This document shows positions 40,108-47,157 of a stretch of 64,000 nucleotides of DNA, piece after piece. Made by a program: the position numbers and the translations under genes. The notes below the pieces were generated by a model. It saw nothing but the letters and a program-made list of their open reading frames with translations, had not been told where the DNA came from and made no database searches. Location: the NCBI RefSeq assembly GCF_001875725.1, contig NZ_MLCQ01000029.1, positions 434,001 through 498,000 on the forward strand. Reading direction: 5' to 3'. The DNA is from Corynebacterium sp. NML140438 (GTDB taxonomy: Bacteria; Actinomycetota; Actinomycetes; Mycobacteriales; Mycobacteriaceae). Position 1 is the stretch's first letter. Every line of letters starts with the position of its first letter.

Positions 40108-40620
40108 GTGAGCAACGAAGGTCTGTACACCAGTGGAACGTCCGCAGTGTCCGCAAAGGTCAACTCGATTCCTTTGCACGACACCGATGTCACCCACCCG
40201 GGCAAGGACTCCATCGGTACGTTGATTTCGAACGCCTCCGAGCAGGTATCTACCCTGGTTCGCGGCGAGATTGAGCTGGCGAAGGCCGAGGTCATCGGCG
40301 AGGCCAAGAAGGGCGCCGTCGGCGGTGGCCTCCTGGGCGTCGCGGGTGTTATCGCCCTGTATTCCTCCTTCTTCCTCTTCTTCGCGTTCGCCGAGATGCT
40401 GTCCTCCTGGATGCACCGCGGTTGGGCGTTCCTGATCGTCTTCGCCATCATGATCGCTCTGGCGGGCATCCTGGCGCTGGTCGGCGTGAAGAGCCTGAAG
40501 AAGATCCGCGCGCCGAAGAAGACCATTGATTCCGTCAACGAGCTGAAGAATCTGCGCCCAGGCCAGGCGCAGAAGAACCTTGCCAAGGACAGCTCCGGGC
40601 TCTACACGGGCTCGAACTAA
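40108..40620 (+). CDS. Holin-X/DUF1469-type membrane protein
   Basis: A 170-aa protein with two transmembrane helices (about 75-95 and 105-128) after an amphipathic segment (LVRGEIELAKAEVIGEAKK) typical of the actinobacterial putative holin-X superfamily. Despite the name this is not phage-related here; it sits among conserved housekeeping genes. The GTG at 40108 is preceded by GGAAGG. Confidence 0.8.
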   Translation: MSNEGLYTSGTSAVSAKVNSIPLHDTDVTHPGKDSIGTLISNASEQVSTLVRGEIELAKAEVIGEAKKGAVGGGLLGVAGVIALYSSFFLFFAFAEMLSSWMHRGWAFLIVFAIMIALAGILALVGVKSLKKIRAPKKTIDSVNELKNLRPGQAQKNLAKDSSGLYTGSN

Positions 40621-40623
40621 GGC

Positions 40624-41250
40624 GTGCCCCACTTTTCGACGTCCCCTTCGGCCATCGACCTACCTGGCCCATTCACCCACGAGTGGTTGCACACTCGTGG
40701 GTTGCGCCTGCATGCGGCCGTCGCGGGCGACCCTACGAATCCTCTGCTGTTGCTGCTGCACAGCGCGTTCGGTGGCTGGTATGACTACCGCAACCGCATC
40801 GCCGACTTTGCCGATTCCGGCTATCACGTCGCAGCCCTCGACCTGCGTGGCTGCGGCCTGTCCGACAAGCCGGTGCGCCGCAGCGGCGACGCCCTCCTGC
40901 TGCACGCCGGTGACCTGAAGGGCGCGATCCACACGCTTGGCCACGACTCTGCGGAGGTGATCAGCGCTGGCGCCTCCACCGTGATCACGAACACGCTGCG
41001 GGAGCGCTCCCCGCATCTGGTCACGCGGCACACCCCGCGCCCGTGGACTGGCACCAAGGCAGCCTTTGTACCGACGGCGCTCTACCGCCATGTCCCGGCG
41101 CTCTTCGACCAACTGTGGCTGCGCGACCTGCTGCGCAACCAGCCCGAGGACGCCACCGCCGACCATCTGCGTCTGCGCCAGGACGGCACCCACATTACCA
41201 ACGCGCTGCCCTACATCATGGAGCTCGCACGCATCGAAGCCCGCATGTAG
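40624..41250 (+). CDS. degenerate alpha/beta-hydrolase-like protein
   Basis: A 208-aa protein with the N-terminal half of an alpha/beta hydrolase: oxyanion-loop region LLLLHSAFGGWYDY and ALDLRGCGLSDKP. Where the nucleophile elbow (G-x-S-x-G) is expected, the sequence reads VISAGAST, with no Ser at the tip. It ends about 80-100 residues earlier than epoxide-hydrolase-like relatives, without an evident catalytic Asp/His pair. It begins 4 nt after the previous stop at a GTG. It is either non-catalytic or a relic. Confidence 0.7.
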   Translation: MPHFSTSPSAIDLPGPFTHEWLHTRGLRLHAAVAGDPTNPLLLLLHSAFGGWYDYRNRIADFADSGYHVAALDLRGCGLSDKPVRRSGDALLLHAGDLKGAIHTLGHDSAEVISAGASTVITNTLRERSPHLVTRHTPRPWTGTKAAFVPTALYRHVPALFDQLWLRDLLRNQPEDATADHLRLRQDGTHITNALPYIMELARIEARM

Positions 41251-41264
41251 CACGTGCTCAGAAG

Positions 41265-42446
41265 CTAGCGGCCGACGCAGGCCCCCGTGCCTACCTGCTC
41301 CCGCAGGTCTGCGATCTCGCCTGTGCGCTCCAGGATCTGCTGCGTCGTCAGCACGTAGCCGGTTTCCGTGGCGTCCACGGACGCCCCGAACACCATGCCC
41401 GCCACCGCGCCGGACGGGGTGAGCATCGGCCCACCGGAGTTGCCCTGGCGGATATTGCCGCGGATGGTGTACACCTGGCGCTGCACGTGCCGCTTCGCGT
41501 AAATGTCCGGGCCGGACAGGCTGACCTGGTTGCGCACCCGCACCGGCATCGCCTCGAACGGGCCGGACTCCGGGAACCCCATCACCAGGGCGCTGTCGCC
41601 GGTGCGCAGCGTCCCCTCCGCCCAGCGCAGCGGCGCGATCCCCAGCGCCTCCGCGTGCAGCACCGCAATGTCCGCCTCCGAGTCGTAGAAGACCACCTTG
41701 GCCTTCTTCACGCCAAGCACCGTGTCCAGGGACACCGTCTCCGTCCCCGCTACGACGTGGGCGTTGGTGAGCACGTAGCCGTCCTCGATCACGAAGCCGG
41801 AGCCCATCAGCCGCCTGCTGCAGGACTCCGCATCCCCCATCACGTGCACTACGGAGGCGCGCGCGGCGTCGACAAGCTCGGGGCGCGCAACCGACGGGTC
41901 GGGGGCGTCGACCTCCGTGTGCCCATCCGAAGCAAACGGCGAAATCAGCGGCGGCAGCCCCGAATCCGCCAGCACCGCCGCCACCTGCGACGGCAACTGC
42001 TTGCCCGCCGCAGGCATCGCGGCATCAATCTGCGTCAGCACCCGCGAGCTCTGCAACTGCTTCGCCCACGCCCCCGGCAACGACGCCGCCAACGGCATAC
42101 ACACGCACCACACCAACGCCACCGCCACGACACCCTGGAACAGGGCACCAAACAGCGAATCGAGACGCTGCGCCGCCTTCCGACGGAACCGGTCATGTAC
42201 CCAATCACCCACCGTCGAGCCCGCGAAGGACCCCAAGCAGACCACCAGCACAACCACCACAATCAGCCCCGCCACGCGCACCCACTGGGCGTCCGCCCGC
42301 TCAAGAAGTGGCGGCAGCCCCACCACCGCGAGCGTCAGGCCAGCCACGATGCCCAGCGCCGACAGCACCGCCGAAAACGCGCCGCGCCGCCAACCACTGA
42401 CACAGGCGGCGAGCACAATGATGAGGATGAAGGCGTCGATAAGCAC
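41265..42446 (-). CDS. MarP-like membrane serine protease (CvpA + trypsin-like)
   Basis: A 393-aa protein. Four N-terminal helices (CvpA-like, residues 1 to about 125) are followed by an extracellular chymotrypsin-fold domain with the triad His in TNAHVV, Asp in SEADIAVL and Ser in GNSGGP. Two Cys (ESCSRR and GACVGR) could form a disulfide. In mycobacteria MarP (Rv3671c) gives acid and oxidative-stress resistance and activates a peptidoglycan hydrolase. The GTG start overlaps the stop of the TlpA-like gene by one base. Confidence 0.93.
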   Translation of the reverse strand: MLIDAFILIIVLAACVSGWRRGAFSAVLSALGIVAGLTLAVVGLPPLLERADAQWVRVAGLIVVVVLVVCLGSFAGSTVGDWVHDRFRRKAAQRLDSLFGALFQGVVAVALVWCVCMPLAASLPGAWAKQLQSSRVLTQIDAAMPAAGKQLPSQVAAVLADSGLPPLISPFASDGHTEVDAPDPSVARPELVDAARASVVHVMGDAESCSRRLMGSGFVIEDGYVLTNAHVVAGTETVSLDTVLGVKKAKVVFYDSEADIAVLHAEALGIAPLRWAEGTLRTGDSALVMGFPESGPFEAMPVRVRNQVSLSGPDIYAKRHVQRQVYTIRGNIRQGNSGGPMLTPSGAVAGMVFGASVDATETGYVLTTQQILERTGEIADLREQVGTGACVGR

Positions 42447-43000
42447 TAGAGACCCACCGCCGCCTCAAGCTCCTCCAGGGAGCCGAACTCCTTCGGGAAC
42501 AGCCCAACCTGGTGCCCATCGCGCAGCACCAACGTCAACGGCACCACCGCCGGCAACCCCAACGCGCCCGCAAACGCATTCTCACTATCCTGATAACTCG
42601 GCATATCGACGCCCACATCCCCCAACAACGCCGCCCCATTCGCCGCATTCCCATCCGCATGGACCCCCACCACACGCACGTCCGGGTGCGCCTCCGCCAA
42701 CGTGTCAAACAGCGGCAACTCCGCGCGGCACGGTTCACACCACCACGCCCACACGTTCACCACCGTCAAGCCCGACTCCGACTCCTGCCCCGTCTCCCCA
42801 CCCAAACACGGCAGCGCGACACCAGCCACAGTCGGCCCAGGGCAATCGGGGCGCTGAGCCACCTGCGCCGTCGGTGCGGGCTGGTCGCCCGGCTGCGCAG
42901 GTTGGTCAGGGCGCAACAACTGCCACGCACCCCCGACCACCAGCGCCGTCACCACCACAATCGCGGCAACACTCGCGCCCACCGACCTACTCGCACTCAC
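42446..43000 (-). CDS. TlpA-like exported thioredoxin
   Basis: A 184-aa protein with an N-terminal membrane anchor (residues 8-27), a Gln/Pro-rich spacer and a thioredoxin-fold domain with the active site WCEPC and the cis-Pro motif VVPLTLV. It probably reduces disulfides outside the membrane. It is translationally coupled with nth (4-nt overlap) and the MarP-like gene (1 nt), the order also found in mycobacteria. Confidence 0.92.
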   Translation of the reverse strand: MSASRSVGASVAAIVVVTALVVGGAWQLLRPDQPAQPGDQPAPTAQVAQRPDCPGPTVAGVALPCLGGETGQESESGLTVVNVWAWWCEPCRAELPLFDTLAEAHPDVRVVGVHADGNAANGAALLGDVGVDMPSYQDSENAFAGALGLPAVVPLTLVLRDGHQVGLFPKEFGSLEELEAAVGL

Positions 43001-43770
43001 AGCTGCTCCATCTCGCCCTTGACACGTTTCGCGGCCTCAGCCGGGTCCGTCGGACCCTCCAGACCAAAGCTGGGACAATCGTACGCGATAGGGCAGACAC
43101 CACACGCAGGCGACTTCGCATGACACACCCGCCGACCCTCAAAAATGATCCGGTGGGAAAACATCGTCCACTCCGAAGGCTCAATCAACTCAGCCACAGC
43201 ATGCTCGATCTTCACCGCATTTGAACCCAAGGAGGCGTCGATAAGCTTCAGCCTGTGCATCAAACGCTGAAAATGCGTATCGACGGTCAACCCCGGCCTC
43301 CCAAACGCATTCCCCCGCACAACGTGCGCCGTCTTGCGCCCCACCCCCGGCAAGCTCACCAAGTCCTCCAACGCGACCGGCACCTCACCACCAAAATCCG
43401 ACACCAACTTCTGCCCCAACCCAATCAGGTTCGCAGCCTTCGCGCGGAAGAAGCCCGTCGGGCGAATAATCTCCTCAACCTCCGCTTGCGACGCCGCCGC
43501 ATAATCCGCCGCCGTCGGATACGCCCGGAACAGCGCGGGGGTGACCTGATTCACCCGCACATCCGTCGTCTGCGCCGACAACACCGTCGCCACAAGCAAC
43601 TCCAACGGGTTCGAAAAATCCAACTCCGCATGTGCATCCGGGAACGCTTTCGCCAGCGTACGGTTAATCCTCCGCGCCCGACGCTTCCGCGCCAACAGCG
43701 ACTCCTCACCCTCCAACACCGGATGCTTACCAGGGACCCGCCGCCGCTGCGGCGTCAACGAACCAGACAT
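42997..43770 (-). CDS. nth: endonuclease III
   Basis: A 257-aa base-excision-repair glycosylase/AP lyase. The helix-hairpin-helix is [12 protein letters not shown] with the catalytic Lys, the catalytic Asp follows in VDTHFQRL, and the iron-sulfur cluster Cys are C-x6-C-x2-C-x5-C ([17 protein letters not shown]). AAGGTGAG precedes the ATG at 43770. The N-terminal 25 residues are basic and not part of the domain. Confidence 0.96.
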   Translation of the reverse strand: MSGSLTPQRRRVPGKHPVLEGEESLLARKRRARRINRTLAKAFPDAHAELDFSNPLELLVATVLSAQTTDVRVNQVTPALFRAYPTAADYAAASQAEVEEIIRPTGFFRAKAANLIGLGQKLVSDFGGEVPVALEDLVSLPGVGRKTAHVVRGNAFGRPGLTVDTHFQRLMHRLKLIDASLGSNAVKIEHAVAELIEPSEWTMFSHRIIFEGRRVCHAKSPACGVCPIAYDCPSFGLEGPTDPAEAAKRVKGEMEQL

Positions 43771-43797
43771 GCTTTCTCACCTTAACGGGGTAAGCGA

Positions 43798-43803
43798 TAC
43801 GAT
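43798..43803 (+). promoter_or_regulatory. putative -10 element of the 29-aa gene (leaderless)
   Basis: TACGAT, 6 nt before the ATG at 43810. Confidence 0.45.
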
Positions 43804-43809
43804 GGACAC

Positions 43810-43899
43810 ATGGCAGTACTTTTAGTCGTCGCGATTCCCCTCATTCTCGGGCTGTTCACGATAGGAATGGAACACCTGGAGTCCGCAGTCGTCGACTAG
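43810..43899 (+). CDS. 29-aa single-pass membrane peptide upstream of glxR
   Basis: The product is a hydrophobic helix followed by a short acidic tail (MAVLLVVAIPLILGLFTIG, then MEHLESAVVD). The frame is supported by the -10-like hexamer at leaderless distance and by a stop well before glxR (94 bp). Mycobacteria also carry a tiny conserved gene near their crp. A regulatory or membrane-signalling role is speculation. Confidence 0.6.
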   Translation: MAVLLVVAIPLILGLFTIGMEHLESAVVD

Positions 43900-43993
43900 T
43901 GGTACAGTTCACAGTGTGGTGTGACAAACGCACACTTCAAGAGCTAACGTGACAACCAACACGGGATGTCACACCAGTCCAAAAGGAGGATTC

Positions 43994-44677
43994 ATGGAAG
44001 GCGCACAAGAAATTCTCGCCCGCGCGGGCATATTTCAAGGCGTGGATCCCGCGGCCGTCACAGCACTGATCCAAGACATGGAAACAGTCACCTTCAACCG
44101 CGGCACCACCATTTTCGACGAAGGTGAACCCGGCAACCGCCTCTACATCATCATCAGCGGCAAAGTGAAACTCGCCCGCCACGCCCCCGACGGACGCGAA
44201 AACCTCCTCTCCGTCATGGGCCCCTCCGACATGTTCGGCGAACTCTCCATCTTCGACCCAGGCCCACGCACCTCCTCCGCAGTGTGCGTCACCGAAGTCA
44301 CCGCGGCCACCATGGACTCCACACTGCTGAAGAAGTGGATCGACAACCACCCAGAAATCTCCCAGCAGCTCCTGCGCGTCCTGGCCCGCCGCCTCCGCCG
44401 CACCAACGCCTCCCTCGCCGACCTCATCTTCACTGATGTGCCCGGCCGCGTCGCCAAGACGCTGCTCCAGCTGGCGAACCGATTCGGTTCCCAGGAAGGC
44501 GGCGTCCTCCGCGTCAACCACGACCTCACCCAAGAGGAAATCGCCCAGCTTGTCGGCGCGTCCCGCGAGACCGTCAACAAAGCCCTGGCAACCTTCGCCC
44601 ACCGCGACTGGATCCGCCTCGAGGGCAAGTCCGTGGTCATCGTGAACACGGAGCACCTCGCCCGCCGCGCGCGGTAG
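43994..44677 (+). CDS. glxR: CRP/FNR-family cAMP-responsive global regulator
   Basis: A 227-aa protein, the exact length of C. glutamicum GlxR. The N-terminal cyclic-nucleotide-binding domain contains [16 protein letters not shown], the phosphate-binding cassette with the Arg and Thr/Ser contacts. The C-terminal winged helix has the recognition segment [23 protein letters not shown] stands 5 nt before the ATG. The 94-bp leader contains TGTGAC and GTCACA half-sites that could allow autoregulation, but no full operator. It would sense cAMP made by the cyclase at 25740. Confidence 0.96.
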   Translation: MEGAQEILARAGIFQGVDPAAVTALIQDMETVTFNRGTTIFDEGEPGNRLYIIISGKVKLARHAPDGRENLLSVMGPSDMFGELSIFDPGPRTSSAVCVTEVTAATMDSTLLKKWIDNHPEISQQLLRVLARRLRRTNASLADLIFTDVPGRVAKTLLQLANRFGSQEGGVLRVNHDLTQEEIAQLVGASRETVNKALATFAHRDWIRLEGKSVVIVNTEHLARRAR

Positions 44678-44700
44678 GCTGCTTTTGCCTGTTATTTGTG

Positions 44701-44730
44701 AACCCCTGGGCCTTCCCCGGGGGTTTTCTT
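44701..44730 (+). terminator. terminator of glxR
   Basis: Hairpin AACCCCTGGG / CCCCGGGGGTT followed by TTCTT, 23 nt after the stop. Confidence 0.85.
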
Positions 44731-44747
44731 CTGCCCATTAGAGGATC

Positions 44748-44840
44748 CAGTGACAAAAGACGCACACTTTTTTGAATAGCCCTTTTTCTAACAGGCGGTT
44801 TGAATGTCTAGCCTCTTTTCGATTGCGTCTTTTGTCACTG
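44748..44840. repeat. dispersed palindromic element, copy 4
   Basis: Perfect 17-bp inverted ends (CAGTGACAAAAGACGCA, 44748-44764 and 44824-44840). The internal box TTTGAATGTCTAG (44799-44811) is in forward orientation, about 27 bp from the right end as in copy 1. It lies between the glxR terminator and the convergent MBL hydrolase gene. Confidence 0.85.
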
Positions 44841-44869
44841 CGCAAGCGGAGGCGCACCAAAATCCCGCG

Positions 44870-45027
44870 CCAGGTTTTCGCGACCTGGACTTTGATGCGG
44901 CACCACCCAGCCGCGGGGAACCATTTCAACCCCGCACCCGCCGCGCAAAGAGGTGAGGCCCGGCCACCAGCGGAAACGCCGACCCACCCACCCCGAAGCC
45001 GACCAGAACCCGCAAAAAGTTCCCCGC
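44870..45027. repeat. rearranged relative of the 134-bp repeat
   Basis: It holds the same building blocks, mostly inverted and spaced differently: hairpin CCAGGT-TTTCGCG-ACCTGG (44870-44888), GGGGAACCATTTCA (44915-44928), and AAAAAGTTCCCCGC (45014-45027). In copy A the equivalent blocks are CGCGACCTGG, TCAAAATGGTTCCCC and GGGAACTTTTT. No gene is visible between 44841 and 45049. Confidence 0.45.
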
Positions 45028-45049
45028 AGGCATGAAAAGGCAAAGCAAA

Positions 45050-45090
45050 AGCCCTAGTTGCCGGCATCCACAACTAAGGCAACTAGGGCT
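45050..45090 (-). terminator. terminator of the MBL hydrolase gene
   Basis: A perfect 13-bp stem AGCCCTAGTTGCC / GGCAACTAGGGCT with a 15-base loop, followed on the minus strand by TTTTG, 23 nt after the stop. Confidence 0.9.
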
Positions 45091-45112
45091 CTAGAACTCG
45101 AAACACCAGGAA

Positions 45113-45922
45113 CTAGTGTTCCTTCAGGTAGCGCAGAGCGACGCGGGTGGACTGTTCGGCGGCGCCGCGGAGGACGGGGTCGACGTCGTCGTAGATGGCG
45201 TCGACGAGGGTGTTGATGTCTACGTCCTCGCCGTACTTCTTCAGGGCTTCGCGGATTTGGTCGAGGCGCTGTTCGCGACGGTCGATGTATTTGCGGGCGA
45301 AGGCGGAGAGGTCGGCGGCGTCGGGGCCGTGGCCGGGCAGCAGCGGGATGTTCTTGCCGCGGCGTTCCAGCATGGAGAGCGTCTCCAGGTATTGGGCCAG
45401 GTCGCCGTCGGTTTCGGAGATCATGGTGGTGTGGCGGCCGGCGATGGTGTCGCCGGTGATGATGCCTTCGAGTTGGTCGTCTTCGATGTCGTGGGTGTAG
45501 ACGAAGAAGCAGGTGGAGTCGGCGGTGTGACCGGGGGTGGCTACGACCTGGATTTTGGGGGAGACGCCTTCGACGGAGATGATCTCGCCGTCGGTGAGCG
45601 GCTCGGCGCCGTGGGTGTAGCGGGCGTCGAGGGCCCTGATGGGGGCGCCGGTGAGTTGCGAGAAGCGGCGGGCGCCGTCGGCGTGGTCGTGGTGGCGGTG
45701 GGTGAGCAGGATGAGGGCGACCTTGTCTGCTTTTGCTTGCAGGACGTTGAGGTGGCCTTCGTCTTCTGGGCCCGGATCGACGACGATGCTGTATTCGTCT
45801 TCGGGGTCGCGCACGACCCAGGAGTTTGTGCCTTCGAGCGCCGCGTAGCTTGGATTGGGCGCTAGAACGACCGCGACGGATGCCGTTACAGGACGCAACT
45901 GACTATAAGCGGGATGCTGCAT
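45113..45922 (-). CDS. MBL-fold metallo-hydrolase
   Basis: A 269-aa cytoplasmic metallo-beta-lactamase-fold hydrolase. The metal-binding motif is THRHHDHADGA, followed by TPGHTADS, GDTIAG and a final His in LLPGHGPD. It resembles the LACTB2/RNase-Z-like group. The ATG at 45922 has TAGGGT 7 nt upstream. In mycobacteria the same order (MBL protein, RidA, small protein, WhiB4, PonA2) is conserved. The substrate is unknown. Confidence 0.9.
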   Translation of the reverse strand: MQHPAYSQLRPVTASVAVVLAPNPSYAALEGTNSWVVRDPEDEYSIVVDPGPEDEGHLNVLQAKADKVALILLTHRHHDHADGARRFSQLTGAPIRALDARYTHGAEPLTDGEIISVEGVSPKIQVVATPGHTADSTCFFVYTHDIEDDQLEGIITGDTIAGRHTTMISETDGDLAQYLETLSMLERRGKNIPLLPGHGPDAADLSAFARKYIDRREQRLDQIREALKKYGEDVDINTLVDAIYDDVDPVLRGAAEQSTRVALRYLKEH

Positions 45923-45929
45923 GTCACCC

Positions 45930-45935
45930 ACCCTA
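45930..45935 (-). promoter_or_regulatory. putative -10 element of the MBL gene (leaderless)
   Basis: TAGGGT on the minus strand, 7 nt before the ATG at 45922. GGGTGGGTG in the same stretch could alternatively act as a weak ribosome site. Confidence 0.4.
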
Positions 45936-46000
45936 CCGCCTTGTGCCCGGTTTTTGCTGCGAAACAGTGCGATTCCCCCGCTTAGGGGCACCGCGCGGTA

Positions 46001-46465
46001 TCAGTCGAGCTCGACGATGATCTCGACTTCGACTGGGCTGTCGAGGGGGAGGACGGCAACGCCGACGGCGGAGCGGGCGTGGGCGCCGGCGTCGCCGAAG
46101 ATGTCGCCGATGACGTCGGAGGCGCCGTTGATCACGCCGGGTTGGCCGGTGAAGGTTGGGTCGGAGGCGACGAAGCCTACGACTTTCACGACGCGCTTGA
46201 TGCGCTCGAGGCCCACCAAATTATCGACGGCAGCTAGCGCGTTGAGGGCGGCCTGCCGGGCGTAGCCGTAGGCGTCGTCGGCGGAAACGTCGGCGCCGAC
46301 TTTGCCGGTGGCGGGGAGGGAGCCGTCGATAAATGGGAGCTGCCCGGACGTGTGCACGTGGTTGCCGGTCTGCACTGCGGGGACGTAGGCGGCAACGGGC
46401 GCGGCGACGGCGGGCAGGGTAATGCCGAGCTCGGCGAGGCGCGCGTCCCAATCTGTGTGTGCCAT
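46001..46465 (-). CDS. RidA/YjgF family protein
   Basis: A 154-aa protein of the Rid superfamily, which hydrolyse reactive enamine/imine intermediates. SGQLPFIDG and the conserved Arg in HARSAVGVAVLPLDSPVEVE-type sequence (HARSAVG) are present. It is coupled to the upstream 51-aa gene: an AGGAG in the end of that gene lies 6 nt before the RidA ATG. Confidence 0.9.
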   Translation of the reverse strand: MAHTDWDARLAELGITLPAVAAPVAAYVPAVQTGNHVHTSGQLPFIDGSLPATGKVGADVSADDAYGYARQAALNALAAVDNLVGLERIKRVVKVVGFVASDPTFTGQPGVINGASDVIGDIFGDAGAHARSAVGVAVLPLDSPVEVEIIVELD

Positions 46466-46468
46466 GGC

Positions 46469-46624
46469 CTACTCCTGCGGGCGCTTCATGTAGGCGACGA
46501 CGCTGTCGGGCGTCGGGCCTGGGGTGACGGTGACCAGTTCCCAGCCGTCTTCACCCCAGGTGTCCAGGATTTGCTTCGTGGCGTGCGTGAGCAACGGAAC
46601 CGTTGCGTATTCCCATTTCGTCAT
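46469..46624 (-). CDS. 51-aa DUF4177-like protein
   Basis: The product starts MTKWEYATVPLLTH and contains WGEDGWELVTV, the W/E-rich pattern of DUF4177-type small proteins of unknown function. It is complete from the ATG at 46624 to TAG at 46469, with a TAGGGT hexamer 7 nt upstream. It forms a two-gene unit with RidA. Confidence 0.85.
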   Translation of the reverse strand: MTKWEYATVPLLTHATKQILDTWGEDGWELVTVTPGPTPDSVVAYMKRPQE

Positions 46625-46631
46625 GGCCACT

Positions 46632-46637
46632 ACCCTA
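46632..46637 (-). promoter_or_regulatory. putative -10 element of the DUF4177-like gene (leaderless)
   Basis: TAGGGT on the minus strand, 7 nt before the ATG at 46624, the same hexamer and spacing as for the MBL gene. Confidence 0.45.
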
Positions 46638-46645
46638 GACGATAT

Positions 46646-47002
46646 TTAGAGGCCGATAATCTCACGTCCTGCAACGAGGTGCTCGCCCCAGTCGTTGACC
46701 TGCGGGTTTTTGCGCAGGACGGCGCGGCGCTGGCGCTCAGTCAGGCCACCCCACACGCCGAACTCGACCCGGTTTTCCAGCGCCTCGGCGAGGCACTCGA
46801 GTTGGACGGGGCAGCGTCGACAAATTTCTGCGGCCTTGCGCTGTTCGGCACCTTGTACGAAGAGAGCGTCTGGGTCACCTGTGCGACAGATTGCACGAGT
46901 AATCCACTCCCCACGGTCAAACACAAGCTCCCCAGCGGAGTTCACGCGGCGCGGAATGGCGCGGGTGTCCTCGCAAGTCGCGGTTCCAAGAGTGGCAGTC
47001 AT
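46646..47002 (-). CDS. whcA: WhiB-family iron-sulfur regulator (WhcA/WhiB4-like)
   Basis: A 118-aa redox-sensing regulator. The four cluster Cys are in AICRTG, EICRRC and LECLAE (C...C-x2-C-x5-C), followed by the WhiB turn GVWGGLTERQRR and a basic segment. AAAGGAG stands 8 nt before the ATG at 47002. Divergent partnership with a class A PBP is the WhiB4-PonA2 arrangement of mycobacteria and the WhcA position in C. glutamicum, where it represses oxidative-stress genes. Confidence 0.92.
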   Translation of the reverse strand: MTATLGTATCEDTRAIPRRVNSAGELVFDRGEWITRAICRTGDPDALFVQGAEQRKAAEICRRCPVQLECLAEALENRVEFGVWGGLTERQRRAVLRKNPQVNDWGEHLVAGREIIGL

Positions 47003-47145
47003 GAATCGGTCTCCTTTCAAGCGGAGGCAAAGTATAATACTTAGACCCATTAAGCGCTTGTAAGTGTATTCACAGGGTATGCACCTTGTAAAATGCGTCA
47101 CACGAAAGATGGGGGCGTCCTATTCACTCTCCCCCGCGTTTCATT

Positions 47146-47151
47146 TAAGGT
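47146..47151 (+). promoter_or_regulatory. putative -10 element of the class A PBP gene (leaderless)
   Basis: TAAGGT, 6 nt before the GTG at 47158; the AAGG within it could alternatively serve as a ribosome site. Confidence 0.4.
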
Positions 47152-47157
47152 AACGGT

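Noticed and set aside
40108..40620. Holin-like protein as a prophage sign
   Set aside because: Family name only; no other phage gene is present and the flanking genes are conserved chromosomal ones.
41043..42449. Plus-strand 468-codon frame over the MarP-like gene
   Set aside because: Antisense to a protease gene with an intact catalytic triad; Arg/His-rich product without domains.
43917..43978. GlxR operator upstream of glxR
   Set aside because: Only half-sites (TGTGAC, GTCACA) with wrong spacing; too weak to call as a site.
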